From: Magnolia sinica
Taxonomy: Eukaryota; Streptophyta; Magnoliopsida; Magnoliales; Magnoliaceae
Length of the DNA: 64,000 bases
Direction: 5' to 3'
Assembly (NCBI RefSeq): GCF_029962835.1
Contig: NC_080582.1
Span: forward strand, 76,814,177 to 76,878,176
Part shown: one piece after another, positions 34,961-49,500 of the stretch
Position numbering within the stretch: the first letter of the stretch is position 1
How the letters are laid out: each line of letters opens with the position of its first letter
Notes under the pieces: model-generated
The model's database searches: none
What the model was told of the DNA's origin: nothing
The model's input: the letters and a program-made list of their open reading frames with translations, nothing else
Made by a program: the position numbers and the translations under genes

Positions 34961-35144
34961 ACACAAAGTGTGCTGAGTTACCCAATATGCAATCCGCTTC
35001 CTCTCCAGCAGGAAAAAAAAAAAAAACCGACTACCTTTGGCTCTCTCCCATCAACCTCCTGTCTCCTTTCATGATCGACCTTCCTCTCTTTCAAATCTAC
35101 ATCAACCCATTTCTCATCTATCTTTATTGTGTCAAAAATTTAGT

Positions 35145-35725
35145 GATAAAAATGAAGAATTGAGTTTCATGAATTTCATAGTTATGGAATTATTTTTGGT
35201 TTAATTTGTAAACAAATTGTGTATTTTGGGGTTTTTGATAAAGCGTGATAAACTGTGCTGTTGATGGTAGATAAGCGAGGCTCCTTATTGTACACATGAC
35301 ATAAATAGCGAATCCAAACTGTGCAAATAGTGGGAAATGCTATTGATTTGTGGTGTACTCAAAATCTAGTTAATTGGACAATTCAAATCTCTGATTAGTG
35401 GACATGGGTACGTGGAATCATTTAATGCTGGGAAAAAAAAATATCAATGTTCTATCAAGAATTCTACGATAAAAATGAAGAATCGAGCTTTTGGCTTAAT
35501 TCGTGAACAGATTGAAGTATTTTGGGGTTTTTGATAAAGCCTGATCAATTGTGCTGTCAATAGTAGATAAGTGAGGTTCCTTACTGTACACATGGCATGA
35601 ATAGCAAATCCAAACTGTTCAAATAGTGGGAAACACTTTTGATTTGTTGTGTACTCAAAATTAGGTTGATTGGATAATCCAAACCTCTGATTAGTGAACA
35701 TAGGTTTGTGGAATCTTTTCCATTG
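35145..35725. repeat. Local direct duplication (~300-bp period)
   Basis: 35,145-35,430 and 35,460-35,725 share long stretches such as 'ttggggtttttgataaagc', 'agtagataagtgaggttcct' and 'ctgattagtgaacataggt', with many point differences. No gene is seen in either copy. Confidence 0.75.
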
Positions 35726-36700
35726 ACTACTTTCTTTTACACTTTTGCAATGCATCATATGTCTGCCAATTGACCGGTTAAGAACATAGTTTAAGTGTAA
35801 ATTTTGAGTGATAATCCATCTACAGTGGGTCCCACAATTGGATGATTGGGATTTGAATTACAAGTTATATTTATATCGGAGGGGAGCTTCAGCTGTATCC
35901 TCGCTACAGCTTAGTTGACTATATTATTTCAAAACCTTTAGTTTAGATAAAGAAAAATAATTAAATAAACTGAATTTCATATCATTATTATTATTTTTTC
36001 TTGCTAGGGAAAGAGGAGCAGTCCTTCTACGTTTTCTCCTTGCACACAAGAGAGACAAAGCGAGAGAACCTAATATTATTTGTTTTAACGTTTGAAGGAG
36101 GGATGCTGCCCCACATCTTAAATCCAATACACTCTTGACACGTCAACCGAGTCCATGTAAAAATAGTACACGTGGCATATATTTATCCAAAATAAATTGA
36201 GTAAATTATGAAAATCACGTTATCTATAAGTTAAATATAAAAATCACGGGAATTTTAACACCGGCTCAAGGGTTCGAGTACTCGGGTTGTGAAATATCAT
36301 TAAATTATACGTGTAGGTGTGTGCGCATGATAAAAAAATTTAAATATAAAAATTAGATTGGTTTAACAATCCTAACCACTGATTCATGCACACTTGTTTA
36401 AAATTAGGCCATTGGTTTTCTTGATTTCTACCGTGCAATAAATTCTCGTAAATCTATTATTTATATATTAAGATAACAGTATTTTTCTGTTCACGGTACA
36501 TTTAAATTTATATTCATGTTTCTAATGGTCAATTTGAATAAATAAATGTATGCCACGTAAGCAATTTATCGGAAATATCTAACTGCCAGAGTATCATACG
36601 ACAAAATGCAGAGTATTTGTCATCTGTGTGTGAATAAAAGAGGAGAAAATATCAACATTCACAAAAATCCCATTTCATCCCAAAGCCCAATCCTCCGAAG
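35726..36700. other. Upstream intergenic region of the RNA polymerase gene
   Basis: AT-rich, without a supported gene or an obvious TATA box close to the polymerase gene. Nothing else recognised. Confidence 0.5.
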
Positions 36701-36718
36701 GTTTAAGGGTGGTTTTCC

Positions 36719-36720
<2 letters not shown>

Positions 36721-36756
<36 letters not shown>
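36721..36756 (+). repeat. (CT)n run in the probable 5' leader of the polymerase gene
   Basis: A pure CT repeat of 36 bp, about 50-170 bp upstream of the candidate upstream start codons. CT-rich leaders are common in plant housekeeping genes. Confidence 0.9.
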
Positions 36757-36757
<1 letters not shown>

Positions 36758-37064
36758 ATCCAAACCTCTGGCTTCCACAACCACCTTCCTTCCAACTCCC
36801 AACCAATGGAAAAGAAGAAGAAGAAGAACACTGCCACCATCCAGTCCATCTCCATTTCAGCAGAAACCAATCCACCACCGTCGAATTCGCAGATGGGCGC
36901 CCTCCAATTCAATCCAGTCCTCTCCCTCTCCCTTCGGTTTCGACCCCCACCAGCCCACCCGTGCATTCCCGACGCCGTTTTCCCAGTTGTGTTCCCTCCA
37001 ATTTCCACTCCTATCGGACCCAGCTCAAGAACCTCGCATCGGGACCCATGAAGACCTGTCGGAT

Positions 37065-37559
37065 ATGGCGTCCTGGATCCCTGGGCGTGTTTTCGGCGAA
37101 GACCAATCTTGGATTTCTAGCATTTTTCCGATCAGTACTGACGCCCAGAAGCCGTTCGAAGATTTGGGTCTGAAAAAGATTGAGAGAAGCAAGTACAACA
37201 GGCTGCGGAAGCGGCAGGTGAAGCTGGAGACAGAGGCGTGGGAGAAGGCGGCCGAGGAGTACAGAGAATTGGAGAGGGAGATGTGCGAGAAGAAGCTAGC
37301 GCCGAACTTGCCATACGTGAAGTCTCTGTTCTTGGGCTGGTTTGAGCCATTCAGAGATGCGATCGTGGAAGAGCAGAGACTGCAGGAAGTGAAGAAACAG
37401 AAGGCTGCTTATGCACCTTATATTGGGCTGTTGCCAGCGGATAAGATGGCGGTGATAGTCATGCATAAGATGATGGGGTTGTTGATGACTGGGCAGGATG
37501 ATGGGTGTGTCCGGGTTGTGCAGGCTGCTATCCACATCGGCGAGGCCATCCAGCAGGAG
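37065..37559 (+). CDS. RPOT3: RpoTp exon 1 (N-terminal domain; start uncertain)
   Basis: It encodes the conserved N-terminal domain: [47 protein letters not shown] and [19 protein letters not shown], ending GEAIQQE at a GT donor. The frame stays open back to 36,759 but without an ATG before 37,065. In a different frame, ATGs at 36,806 and 36,893 begin a Ser/Pro-rich, acid-poor stretch ([20 protein letters not shown]) that looks like a chloroplast transit peptide but stops at 37,051. A one-base insertion, a sequencing error or a small unrecognised intron between 36,893 and 37,051 would connect them. Confidence 0.85.
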
Positions 37560-40500
37560 GTGAGTGTTGCTGTTTTGTTTTCGTGGGTCTTGTTGGCTAT
37601 TGAGGAGCTATACAATGCCGACCATGAACAGGCGTTATCTTGATTTTGACCAGCATTTTCTACTATGGCACTCACCATAAATCATGCGGGCCCTTCATTG
37701 CTGTAAAAATCACCCATGCTGTGTGATCCCAGCCATTTAATGTTTTACCTGCACATGGATAGCTAGAAATGAAATTTCTCTACAAAGAATGAGACTTTTG
37801 GTCCTTTATCATATTGAAGCCGGGTAGATGAATGATCTGTATAACTGAAAGATGGGCCACATCCACAAAGAATATCACTGACATGAAATAACATAATTTG
37901 GATTGAGAATTGAACAATACTTCACGATTCTATACATCCCATGTATCGCTTTGGAAGTAGCTGTCATTTACAGGCAGATGTGCAATGTGACATAACCAAA
38001 AATCAAAACAAAATCTTTCTACAAGCAATTTGGTAGTACACAATATCATATGGAACTCTGTAAAGCCACATAACGAGAACATAACACATCATATAATTAG
38101 AAAATTTCATACGTTCCACAGGTGGGAGATTTCACTTGAGGAAAGGCGGATCGGGATTCATGTAGCCAACCCTAATTACTTGGGATATGACTTAGATGAT
38201 GATGAATGTGGTCATGAAGTTGATATTCCCCACCCTGTAGGTTGAGGGTTGTTCCATTGGGGAGATTTTTGGGGGCATGGTCAATATACAGCAGGGTCCA
38301 CCAGATCAAAGGTCTGGATCAATGAACAATGGCCCCACTTTTACAAACTAAAAGGACACTTTATTTTGGATCAATTCCTGCTTGTAATGGTGAATACTGG
38401 AGCAAAACTGGTAATGCAAGCATGAGAAATACTTTCAACCTCTCTCAAACTGTTTTTATATCAGCATCATGGAATTCTTTATTGGAACCTGCAAGTGAGC
38501 TTTGGTCAAAGAGTCCTTTAAATGACTATTTTTGAGTTCATGCATCTTGACACGTGCTGAACAAGCCTTTCAAGGGGGAAAAAAGACACAAGTTGAACAA
38601 AGGGCATTGTAATCTTTTTGAAATGTTGTAGTTTTTCTCACCTCATTTCAATTCTTACTTCTGAATTTCCACGGGCATTGTAAGAGGTCTTTCTTCTTCT
38701 TCTCTCTCTCTCTTTTTTTTTTCCCCAGGTTAGAATTCATATTTTTCTGGAGAGAACCAAGAAATCTGGAAGAGGGAAAACAGTTGAAGGGGGTGAATGT
38801 GAAGCTTCATCTAGAGATGAGGATATCCTTCGGAAACGTGTCCAAAATCTAATGAAAAAGCAAAAACGGAAGGAGTTGCAGAAGCTGCTGAAAAAAAAGG
38901 ATGACATGGAGTCTTGGGGTCGGGATGCCCATGCTAAGGTTTGTGACATTCTATGCAAGGACACTCAATTTTCTTAAAGATTGTTCTGTCTCGAACGCTG
39001 GTTTCAGATGAATTTCTTTGGGCACATGTTGACGCATCTGTGGAAAATATTGTAATTTATATGTTGTTCTGGTATTCTAGTGCTATTTATGTACTATCAA
39101 TATGGTATCGTTCAAACTTTTCTGGTTATGTGCATGTCATTTATGGATGAACTAACTTTATAAAACAATACACTTTTGATTTTTTTTTTCTTGGTACTTT
39201 TATTGTACAGTCATGTTACAATGTTGATTGTTGAGTTTTATACGATCCCCTATCTTGTACTTGTTTCTGAGTCTGACAGATACTGCGTCCGTCCAAGTTA
39301 CATGGACAACCTTTTATTTCCTCAATCTTAACTAGCTGAATGATGTTGCTGCTTCTCTCTACTAAAATTTGAAGAAGCTTTGTTTCTACAATTTTGCAGT
39401 TGGGAAGTCGTCTTATAGAATTGTTAACGGAATCAGCATGTGTACTACGTCAACCTGACCAGTTGGGCGATGGCCCACCTGAAATTCGACCTGCATTTAG
39501 GCACACGCTCAAAACTATCATAAAGGAAGCAGGGTATGATTGCAATCTCTGCATCACCCAACAATTTGCTTTTAGTGGTGATTCATAATTGTCTTTTGAA
39601 TCCTTGCAGGAGGAGATGCGGAAAGAGGTGTGGGGTTATAGAGTGTGACCCACTGGTCCTTAAAGGGCTCGATAGAACTGTAAGTTAAATCTTCTCTTGT
39701 TTTTGCCGAGTAGACATGTTTGTGCTGTCCACATAATAGTTTAGATGCATTTTCCCATTTCTTTTTCATCATGACACACTGGCTATGTGAATTTGTTTGA
39801 ACCTTGCAAGAGCAACTATCTTATAGTTGACTATATAGGTTTGTGTACATGCATGCACACACATGGGCACACGCGTATGTGCACCCCATGCACCATGCAT
39901 GCACACAACCTACACGCGCAACCAACCATGCACACGCACACGCCAAAGCAACACCAACACCAACACACACGTGGCAGTTCCTGTTTTGCTTTTCACATAG
40001 ACATTTGTGTGTTTGCAGGCTAGACATATGGTGATTCCTTACATGCCGATGTTGATACCGCCAAAAAAATGGAAAGGGTATGATCTTCAGACAAAATGAA
40101 TTACAGTGATCTATGAAACTGCTACAGGAGAGATTGACCGCACCGATAAAAATAAAAAAGGAAATGTTGACCTTTCCAGAGAATTAAGTCCAATGTGTTT
40201 CTTTCATTGCTATTTAAGTATTACTGTACATGATAAGATCCAAGAAAGTCAAGAAATGATATCAAGGACTTCTGATGTAAAATAGACTTGATCCTGTTTC
40301 CCCCTTCTGGAAAGTGAAAAAACAGAGAGTAAAAAGGAGTAAACTTAATGGTTGTTTATTCTTTTATAGGTTTGCTAGGCACCATGGTTTTAATTATTGT
40401 TCAATATGACTTGGTATTGTTTGAGTTGTGTATTGGTTTTGGTGGGAACCGGTCCTAGTTGGACCACCTATGCTTTAAAATCTGTCGATTCAGTCTGAAT

Positions 40501-43500
40501 TGGGGCGATTCAGACCAAATCAGACCAATGCGGAACGAGTCAGGCTAAGTCAACACTGATATAGACAGACCAATCTCATTTTAAAGTATTTTTCTTCATT
40601 TCATTCATGTGACTCATCTTGTATTGGGTGAGTTGTATCAGTATTGATGATACTACTTTCCCATACCAAAATGAGTCACACTCCAAAATGGAGATTTATA
40701 ACCTTGCTGTGTATGCGGGTTCACACTCACCCCTTTCAACACTCTCCTTAGATGTTGCATGGTGATGTGCCACTCTGCCATTTGTTATGTACATCTGAGC
40801 CATGCATCAGGTGGGATCCATGACCTGGTTCAAAAATTAGGCCAACGAACTCATTAGGTGGGCCCCACATGTGCATTAATAATGGATGGTCTGCTGAGGG
40901 CCACATTCAATGTACATGTGTGGCCCACCTGGTGAGCTGACTAGCACGAGTTTTTTCTTGTTAAGGTATGTCTTGGATTGCAACTGGCTGCAGGTTTGTG
41001 CGAGCATGGCAAAACCCCTTATTTCTTTATGTGAAAGGAGCTCAATCCTCTCATGCTTCTGTGAGCATCTGTATGACATGCAGCACCTACTGAGCTGGAT
41101 CCATATCTAATCAATGTTTTCTCATGTGTTTGTATTTTCATATGCCTAATTCTCTTCTTCTACAGTTATCATGATGGTGGGCACTTATTCATGCCTTCTT
41201 ATGTCATGCGTACTCATGGAGCGAAGCAGCAGCAGGAAGCCATTAAGCGTGTTCCCAGGAAACAGCTACAGGATGTGTTTGAGGTAATACAAGTTTATCA
41301 CTGATGCTTTTGCCATATTGTTTATGGTTATTGGATGAATCTTTCTTGATAAGTGGACAAAACTTTGTCGAGCGAGATTGCTAAGACCCCACACTGTTCC
41401 TTGCTCTTATTCAAAATGTTACTTTTGTGACTACTGATAAGATATATGCCATGGCTACTTGCGAGAGTAGGATTTCTCATCCTCCTCACCTTAAGTGGCA
41501 TGTGTGTGAGATATAGGCTATTTATCAGGTGGGTCCTGCAGTCTATGTCTGTTGTCTAGAGACAGTCTTCAGGTGGGCATATGTATGAAGTGATGCTTAT
41601 GGCACTTGATGTTTGTAAACATGTTAATCTTTGCCCCTTCAGTCTTTAACCCTGTTCAGTTAATCTAATGAGAACCGATTATGTTGATTTTGACATTTCT
41701 AATTTACTTAAGTCTGGTGTATGCTCACTTGGTAGTTGTATTACTTGTGGGTTAAGATCTGATTCATCCTTGTAGATGATGTTCCAGCCAGTACACTGCA
41801 TATGTGCGGTGAATCAGTCTGTTTTCCAGTATAATTTGATGCATTAGTATCTTTCCCTCTTCGTACTGGTGGGCCCTGATGGTGACCGCTCAGTAGGAGT
41901 CTATCTATCAGGAACCTGCCCCAAAATCAGGATTAAATCTTCCATATTCTGGCTGGGTTCCCTCATGACAACTAGGGGCACAGCTCGGGCAGGTTGGGTC
42001 AGGTTGAGGGTTAACTTGACCACGACCCGACCTGAATTCCAACCTGAGGTTCCTAACATTGAACCCAACCCAGTTTCCTCTATACACAACCCTAAACTGA
42101 CCCAACCTGACCCAACCCAAATGCATGTGATTATTCTCGACCCAACATAACCCAACTTGAATTTGTTCAACCTGAACCCAACCCGATTTCAAATCAGGTT
42201 GGAGTTTTCCAAACTTAACTCGACCTGAGGACCCTAACAACTTGACCCAACTTGACCTGAACTCGGGTTGGGTTGATCCACCCATTTGCAGAATAATGAT
42301 GACAAACACCTGCGGAGCTCTGAAATACTATTTTGTCTTGATTTTCTCCTACTCAATGTGATGCAGGACATGAAAATTAAATATGATATGCGAGATTTCA
42401 GGCTTAAGATCACGTTAGTTCAGAAACAATTACACAAATTTCATATCCCACATAAAAGTCTAAACATTCAATTAAGGGGAATCTATGCGGGTCCAGGCCT
42501 ACACATGATAGGGCTGGATCAATAAAAATTATGAACCAAACGATACTCAAAGATAAGAAATAATTACCCACACATGCATAGTAATCAGTCCTTAATCCAA
42601 CGGATTCAGAAATTCTAATTCGGGGAACCTTAGGGTAAGAAAATTGGCAAAATAACTTAGGGAAAACGTAATCTAGGGCTAAGATTCATGAAAAAACGGC
42701 TATGAGAGGATAAGAGAGGATAAAAATCTGAGCCAAAAGACGATCCCGCATATAGACAGCGGGCCTGGGGCGCTCGCACGTGCGCAGGTACCTGGCCGCA
42801 CATGCGAGGGTGCGTCAACTGCAGAAAAGCCTTCCTTGGCCCTAGTCGGCCAGGGGTATGCTCCAAAACCCCGAAGTTTCGGGTTGATCCGAGCTATGGC
42901 TTGTGCGTGGTGCTCCGCCGAAGTTTCAGCCCTCCTGCAGGCCGAAATCTGGAAACCTGCTGTAATGAAGAAAACTGATGCAACAAAGGACGAATTTTGA
43001 AGTACGGATGGTGGTGGAAGATGAAAAAGGAGATGGTGGATGATGGGGGGTGAATCGGGATCGATGTGGCTTCGCACCACGGTAGTTAGCCCTTCGAAAA
43101 GGGAGGGCTTCGCACCCACTTTTGAATTTTCCACAACTCACGAAGAGAGTAGAAAAATAAAGCAGGAATTTTTTATTAAACTTGAATGGAAAAAAGAACT
43201 ACAAGGGGTGCCTATTTATAGGGAAAACCCTATACCCCAAAAACTCGCACCATGTGCCCAACCTATTACTTGGCGATGAAGTAAACTAAAATAAAAACCA
43301 AACAGAGAAATGTAAAGCGTTCACGATGTTCTAAATAATAATAATAAGCAAAACCTAAAATATGAACTCAATCTGACGAGTAGGCCACGATCATGAGATC
43401 CCATGATGGACTTTTCTTGACTATCGGGCCCACTTTTTGAATAAAAACTTGTCTTCTAGCTAGGAGGCCCTCCCTGGACGTCGTCATCGAGTCAGATCGA

Positions 43501-46500
43501 TGGTGCGGTCCTTCTCCTACGTACGTACGTGCATAGGGGTGATGGTGTGCGGGTGTGCGTGTGCACGATGTCTTCATCAACTCTCCCTGGTTGCGAAGAT
43601 TTTGCCACTGGCGAAATAAAACTCCTGAACTGCTGTAGGATTTCGGGATCCAATCTCTGAAGCTCCTCAGTGAGCCACGTGCTGTCTGAAGCTGGGCGTG
43701 ACTTCCATTTAACTAGGTATTTCTGAAGCCCGCCATCCGACGTCGATACTATCTGATAGTCTAGAATATCCTCTGTCTCCTCTCTGGGTGTGAGAAGGGT
43801 AGGTATGGGAGGTAGAGGCTGGGAAGATGGGTCGGAAAGGGGCCATGGATCAAGGGAAAGGTCTGAAGAATCAGGATGGTTAGGTGAAAGGCTGAACAAT
43901 GTATCGGTGGTCTCTTGAAATGCAAGTAGATCCTCCACATTGAATGTGGAACTAATTCCCATGGAAGGTGGAAGATCTACCTCATACGCATTGAGACCGT
44001 TTCGCTTTATAATTTTGAAGGGCCCAGCGCTATGCGCGTGTAACTTACGAACGGCCCTTGGAGGGTATCACTCGGGCCTGATGCGGACTATTACAGTCCC
44101 CAATATTAAATTCTTTGAAACGTTTATGTTGGTCTGTAGAAAATTTGTAATATTAATTACTAGTAGTGATCTTTCGCCTGATTTTTTGATGCAATGAATG
44201 TATGTGATGCACAAAAGACTCTGCAGACTCTGATGGCTTATGAGACAATGACATGGGGATAAGATCAATAGGCTTCTTAGGCTTGTAACCAGTAACGACT
44301 TCAAAAGAACTTAGACATGTGGACCTATTGACAGAACTATTGTATGCAAACTCAGCTATGGGTAGTACGACGTCCCATGCCCTGGTATGCTCCCCCACTA
44401 AACATCGAAGTAAACTCCCTAGGCTTCTATTAACCACCTCAGTTTGGTCATCCGTCTGAGGGTGGTAGGCAGAAGAAAATTGGAGCCTAATATTCATCAT
44501 GTGCCATAGTGTCTTCCAAAAGTAACTCATGAATCTCACATCACGGTTAGACACTATGGTTTTTGGTAACCCATGCAGTTTGACAACCTCACTAAAGACA
44601 GCTTGGCAACATGAGATGTGTCGGAGGTCTTAGAACAAGGAATGAAGTAGGTCATTTTAGAGAAACGGTCCACGACAACAAATATGGAGTCATGCTTTCG
44701 AATAGTCTGGGAAGTCCAAGCACGAAGTCCATACTGATGTCCTGCCAAGGGATGAATGAGACTGACAAAGGTGTATATAATCCTGTATTCTGTTTTGTTT
44801 TGCCAGTTGACAAGTACGACATTGCCCTATAATTTTGGTCACGTCCCTCTTGAGGCTTGGCCAATGAAATCTATCCTCCACTAGGGTAATGGTCTTGTCA
44901 CGACCAAAATGACCCGTGACCCCCCTGGATGTAACTCCCAGACAAGAAAATCGTGAAGGGAGGTGTGTGGTATACACAAGCGGTCACTCCTAAACCAATA
45001 TCCGTCCAAAACCAAATACTCACTGTTAGCTCCTGACGAACTCTCTAATAAAGACGTATACACAACCCCCAAATCTGGACACTCAGAATACTCTTTTTTT
45101 GATGCGCTCAAGGCCTGTAACTTCAACGCTCATGGAGTTGAGTAATGTGACCTGACGACTCAACACGTCGGCAGACTTATTCTCTACACTGGCCTTGTGC
45201 TTAAGCACAAAAGTGTACTCTTGAAGGAATTGAACCCACTTAGCATGCCCGGGGCTTAATTTTTTCTGAGAGTTCAAGTATCTCAAGGCCTCGTGATCTG
45301 AGAACAAGACGAATTCTTGCGGTAACAGGTAATGTCGCCAATGGCGTAGTGATTGCACTACTGCGTAGAATTCCTTGTCGTAGGTGGAATATCTTTGCTT
45401 CGCTTCATTCAGTTTCTCACTAAAAAAGGCGACAGGGTGCCCTTCCTGGCTAAGTATTCCTCCTATGCGGACTCCTGACGTGTCACATGTGATTTCAAAA
45501 GCTTTTGAAAAAATCTGGAATTCGCGTGACTGGAGCTTCGGTCATCTTGACCTTTATTTCCTTGAAGGCCTTTGAGGCGGCCTTTGTCCATTGAAACTCT
45601 CTTTTTTTAATGCAGTTTATGATGGGAGCCACAATGGAACTGAAGCCTCGAATGAAAGCTATGCAACTCATGAATATTGCGGGGTTTAGGCCAATTAACA
45701 ATGGCCTTGACCTTTTCGGGATCCGCCGATACGCCCTCAGCTGACACAATAAAACCTAAGAACACACTACTAAACAAGAACGCGCACTTCTTTAGGTTGG
45801 CGTACAACTTCTCGGCCCTAAGGATCCTACAAACCTGCCTCAAATGGTTGAGGTGTTGCTCCTTAGTCATGTTATAAATCAAGATATCATCAAAGTATAT
45901 GACCAGGAACTTCCCCATAAAGGGTCTCAACACTTGGGTCATCACACGCATGAAAGTGCTTGGGGTATTAGTTAACCCAAAAGGCATAACTAGCCACTCA
46001 TATAGCCCATCTTTCATCTTAAAGGCCGTCTTCCACTCATCACCAGGCATATACGGATTTGGTGATACCCACTTTTGAGGTCAATTTTTGAGAAGATAGT
46101 AGCATTGGCCATCATATCTAGCATGTCATTAAGATGCGGTATGGGAAACCGATACTTGACTGTAATTTTGTTGATGGCCCTACTATCAACACATATTCTC
46201 CATGTGCCATCCTTCTTAGGCATAAGAAGGGCGGGCACGACACACGGACTCACGCTCTCTCGAATGAAACCCTTCTCTAGGAGTTCATCAATCTGCCTCT
46301 TCAACTCAGCGTGCTCGTTTGAGTTCATTCTGTAATGCGGGAGGTTTGGTAGAGTTGCCCTGTGGATTAAATTAATGGCATGCTGTAGATCATTAGGAAA
46401 GACATAACGAAACTCATCTACTACCTGAATGGCCTCAGTGGGTAACTCTATGCTAGTCTCTGGTACACTTTCCCTAGCTACAAGAGCGTATATCATCGAG

Positions 46501-49500
46501 TCCGCCTCCGTCTCTTACTCAAAGTCTTTGGCATTCAAAATATGGAGTGGTTTGGACTTGGACTTCGACTCCTTCACTTCTTTTGGGCCGCTCACACCAC
46601 TCTGTGGTGAACTCTTTTCCAGTTGTATTCTTTTGTATCAAAGGATTTATCTTGACCTTCTTGCCCTCAAACCAGAATGTACACACATTTGAATGACCAA
46701 ATATGGTAAATCCCTGTCATAGAGCCACGGCCTACCCAGAATGATATGACCCACATTCATAGGAACAACATCACACCAAATTGTCTTTATATAATCCGTA
46801 CTGAACAGGGACAAGACAGCGGTGCGAGACTGGAATGGATGTTTCATCAACCCAGGAGACTTTATAAGGCTGAGGATGAGTTTTCAGCTTCAAGCCCAAG
46901 CGACTCACAGTACTAGTTGATGCCACGTTGGCACAACTACCACTATCCACGATCATCTTACATCTCTTTTCCCCATATTTTGCATAAGTGTAGAAGATCG
47001 TGTTGCGGCGCCAGTCATCAGTGTTCTTGGCTTGAGACAGGGCGCAACGCACAATTGCGAGGGTCACAGACGCTTGTGCTCCCTCTTCTTTATCACTAGG
47101 GGTTTCGATTGGCTCATATTCCTCCTCCTCATTATTACTCTCTGCGGGCACTACTTCTACTTGCCCATTAATAAAGAGTACTTTGGTGCCCTCTCTCGTG
47201 CCGCACTGGTGAGCAAAATGACCAAACCCTTGACATCTAAAACACCTAGTGGCCCCACTTCCACGTGAACTAGACCCGACAATCTCTTTACCCTTATCAT
47301 CTCTAGGTCTGGGCTGAACATTAGGGGAAGGTTTGTTTTGGAATCCCGTGTTAGGTCTAGCCCCAGAGGGATTGGCCTTAGCACTAGAATCGCAAAAATC
47401 AAACCGCATTCCCACAAACGCTTTGAGATATTGCTCGACGTCTAACACTACTTGATACAACTGTTCGATAATGTCTATGTCTTTGGCGAGCAATTCTCTC
47501 CTAATGTCAGGATGGAGGCCCGTTTTAAAACGAGCAAGGGTGAGTACGAGGTCCTCATCAACCTCACAGCGGGTCAAGTACTCTTCGAATTTCTCAATAT
47601 AATCAGCAACACTCATGGAACCCTGTCGAAGAGATTGCCACTCCTCAATCAACCGCAGGCGATAAAAGAAAGGGAGGTACTTCTCTTTCAACATTTCTTT
47701 CATTTCTCCTCAATGGACTATTGGGAGTTCCCTCGCTCTTTCTTTCTTTCGCTCAACCGTCGCCCAAAACCTTTGCTTGACCCACGAGCTTCATCTTGCC
47801 GAATCGGACTCGTTGAGCATCCGACATATCATACCACTCAAAATAGTGGTCCATATCTGCTAGCCAATTTAGGAAGGCTTTAGGGTTCAAGTGGCCATCA
47901 AATGTAGGGGCATCTACCCTAACTCCCTTGAGGAGTTGTGCATCTGGGTCATATTGATATGATGTCCCTCACGGGGTGGGTGCACAGGTATGCACCCCAT
48001 GACCAACTCCGTAGCCGCCTCCATTCCTTGGTCTAACCTCTTGACCAACTGCCTGAGATTAGGCATCCTCCCTGGTGGTGGGGTTTGCCCTGAAGGAGGA
48101 CTCTATTTCTTCGAGGCGTTTATGTATGCGTTGTTTCAAATGCTTATTCAAGGACTCAACCTGCTGGGCTAACTTGGCCACTGTTTCTTGTAGTTGCTCC
48201 ATGTTTAGTGTGGGGGTGTAAACCGAAACCACGACCCGTACGTGTGGGCATACATTGACTTGCTCAACCTAAGGACCTGCTACGACAACTATATGCGTCT
48301 AAAAACTAAATGACCCTACGAGACTCTATATGAAGGAGACTACACACTGTTACTAAAATTCAGCTATATATGATGAACTGAATGCATGAAAGACTCAAAC
48401 AAACTAAACCCTAAATATGTGGTGAATTCCCCTACAAGAACCCTAGGCTTTGATACCAAATTTGATGCAGGACATGAAAATTAAATATGATATGCGAGAT
48501 TTCAGGCTCAAGATCACGTTAGTTCAGAAACAATTACACAAATTCCATATCCCACATAAAAGTCCAAATATTCAATTAAGGGGAATCTATGCGGGTCCAA
48601 ACCTACACATGATAGGGCTGGATCAATAAAAATTATGAACCAAACGATACTCAAAGATAAGAAATAATCACCCACACATGCATAGTAATCAGTCCCTAAT
48701 CCAATGGATTCAGAAATTCCAATTTGGGGAACCCTAGGGTAAGAAAATTGGCAAAATAACTTAGGGAAAACGTAATCTAGGGCTAGGATTCATGAAAAAA
48801 CAGCTATGAGAGGATAAAAAAAGATAAAAACCTGAGCTAAAAGACGATCCCGCGTATAGACAGCGGGCCTGGGGCGCTCGCACATGCGCAGGTACCTGGC
48901 CGCACGTGCGAGGGTGCGTCGACTGCAGAAAAACCTTCCTTGGCCCTGGTCGGCCAGGGGTATGCTCCAAAACCCCTAAGTTTCGGGTCGATCCGAGCTA
49001 CGGCTTATGCGTGGTGCTCCGTCGAAGTTTCAGCTCTCCTGTGGGCCGAAATCTGGAAACCTGCTGTAATGAAGAAAACTGATGCAACAAAGGACGAATT
49101 TCGAAGTACGGATTGTGGTGGAAGATGAAAAAAGAGATGGAGGATGGGGGGTGAATCGGGATCGATGTGGCTTCGCACCACGGTAGTTAGTCCTTCGAAA
49201 AGGGAGGGCTTCGCACCCACTTTTGAATTTTTCACAACTCACGAAGAGAGCAGAAAAATAAAGCAGGAATTTCTTTTAGTAAACTTGAATGAAAAAAAGA
49301 ACTACAAGGGGTGCCTATTTATAGGGAAAACCCAATACCCCAAAAACTCGTACCATGTGCGCAACCTATTACTTGGCGATCAAGTAAACTAAAATAAAAA
49401 CCAAACAGAGAAATCTAAAGCGTTCATGATGTTCTAAATAATAACAATAAGCAAAGCCTAAAATACGACCTCAATCTGACGAGTGGGCCACGATCATGGG

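Noticed and set aside
36709-37173. A 154-codon plus-strand frame overlapping RpoTp exon 1
   Set aside because: It starts in the CT repeat and overlaps the conserved polymerase frame in a different phase, with no family resemblance.
41985-42290. A 'CCCAACCCGA' repeat in intron 6 as a complete hAT element
   Set aside because: The word pattern fits such elements, but I could not find matching 8-bp target repeats at its ends.
42700-43134. A 144-codon frame near the gypsy element
   Set aside because: It lies within an LTR and recurs, with differences, in the other two LTR copies.
43492-48202. Calling gag-pol an active gene
   Set aside because: Domains are spread across at least five broken frames with internal stops.
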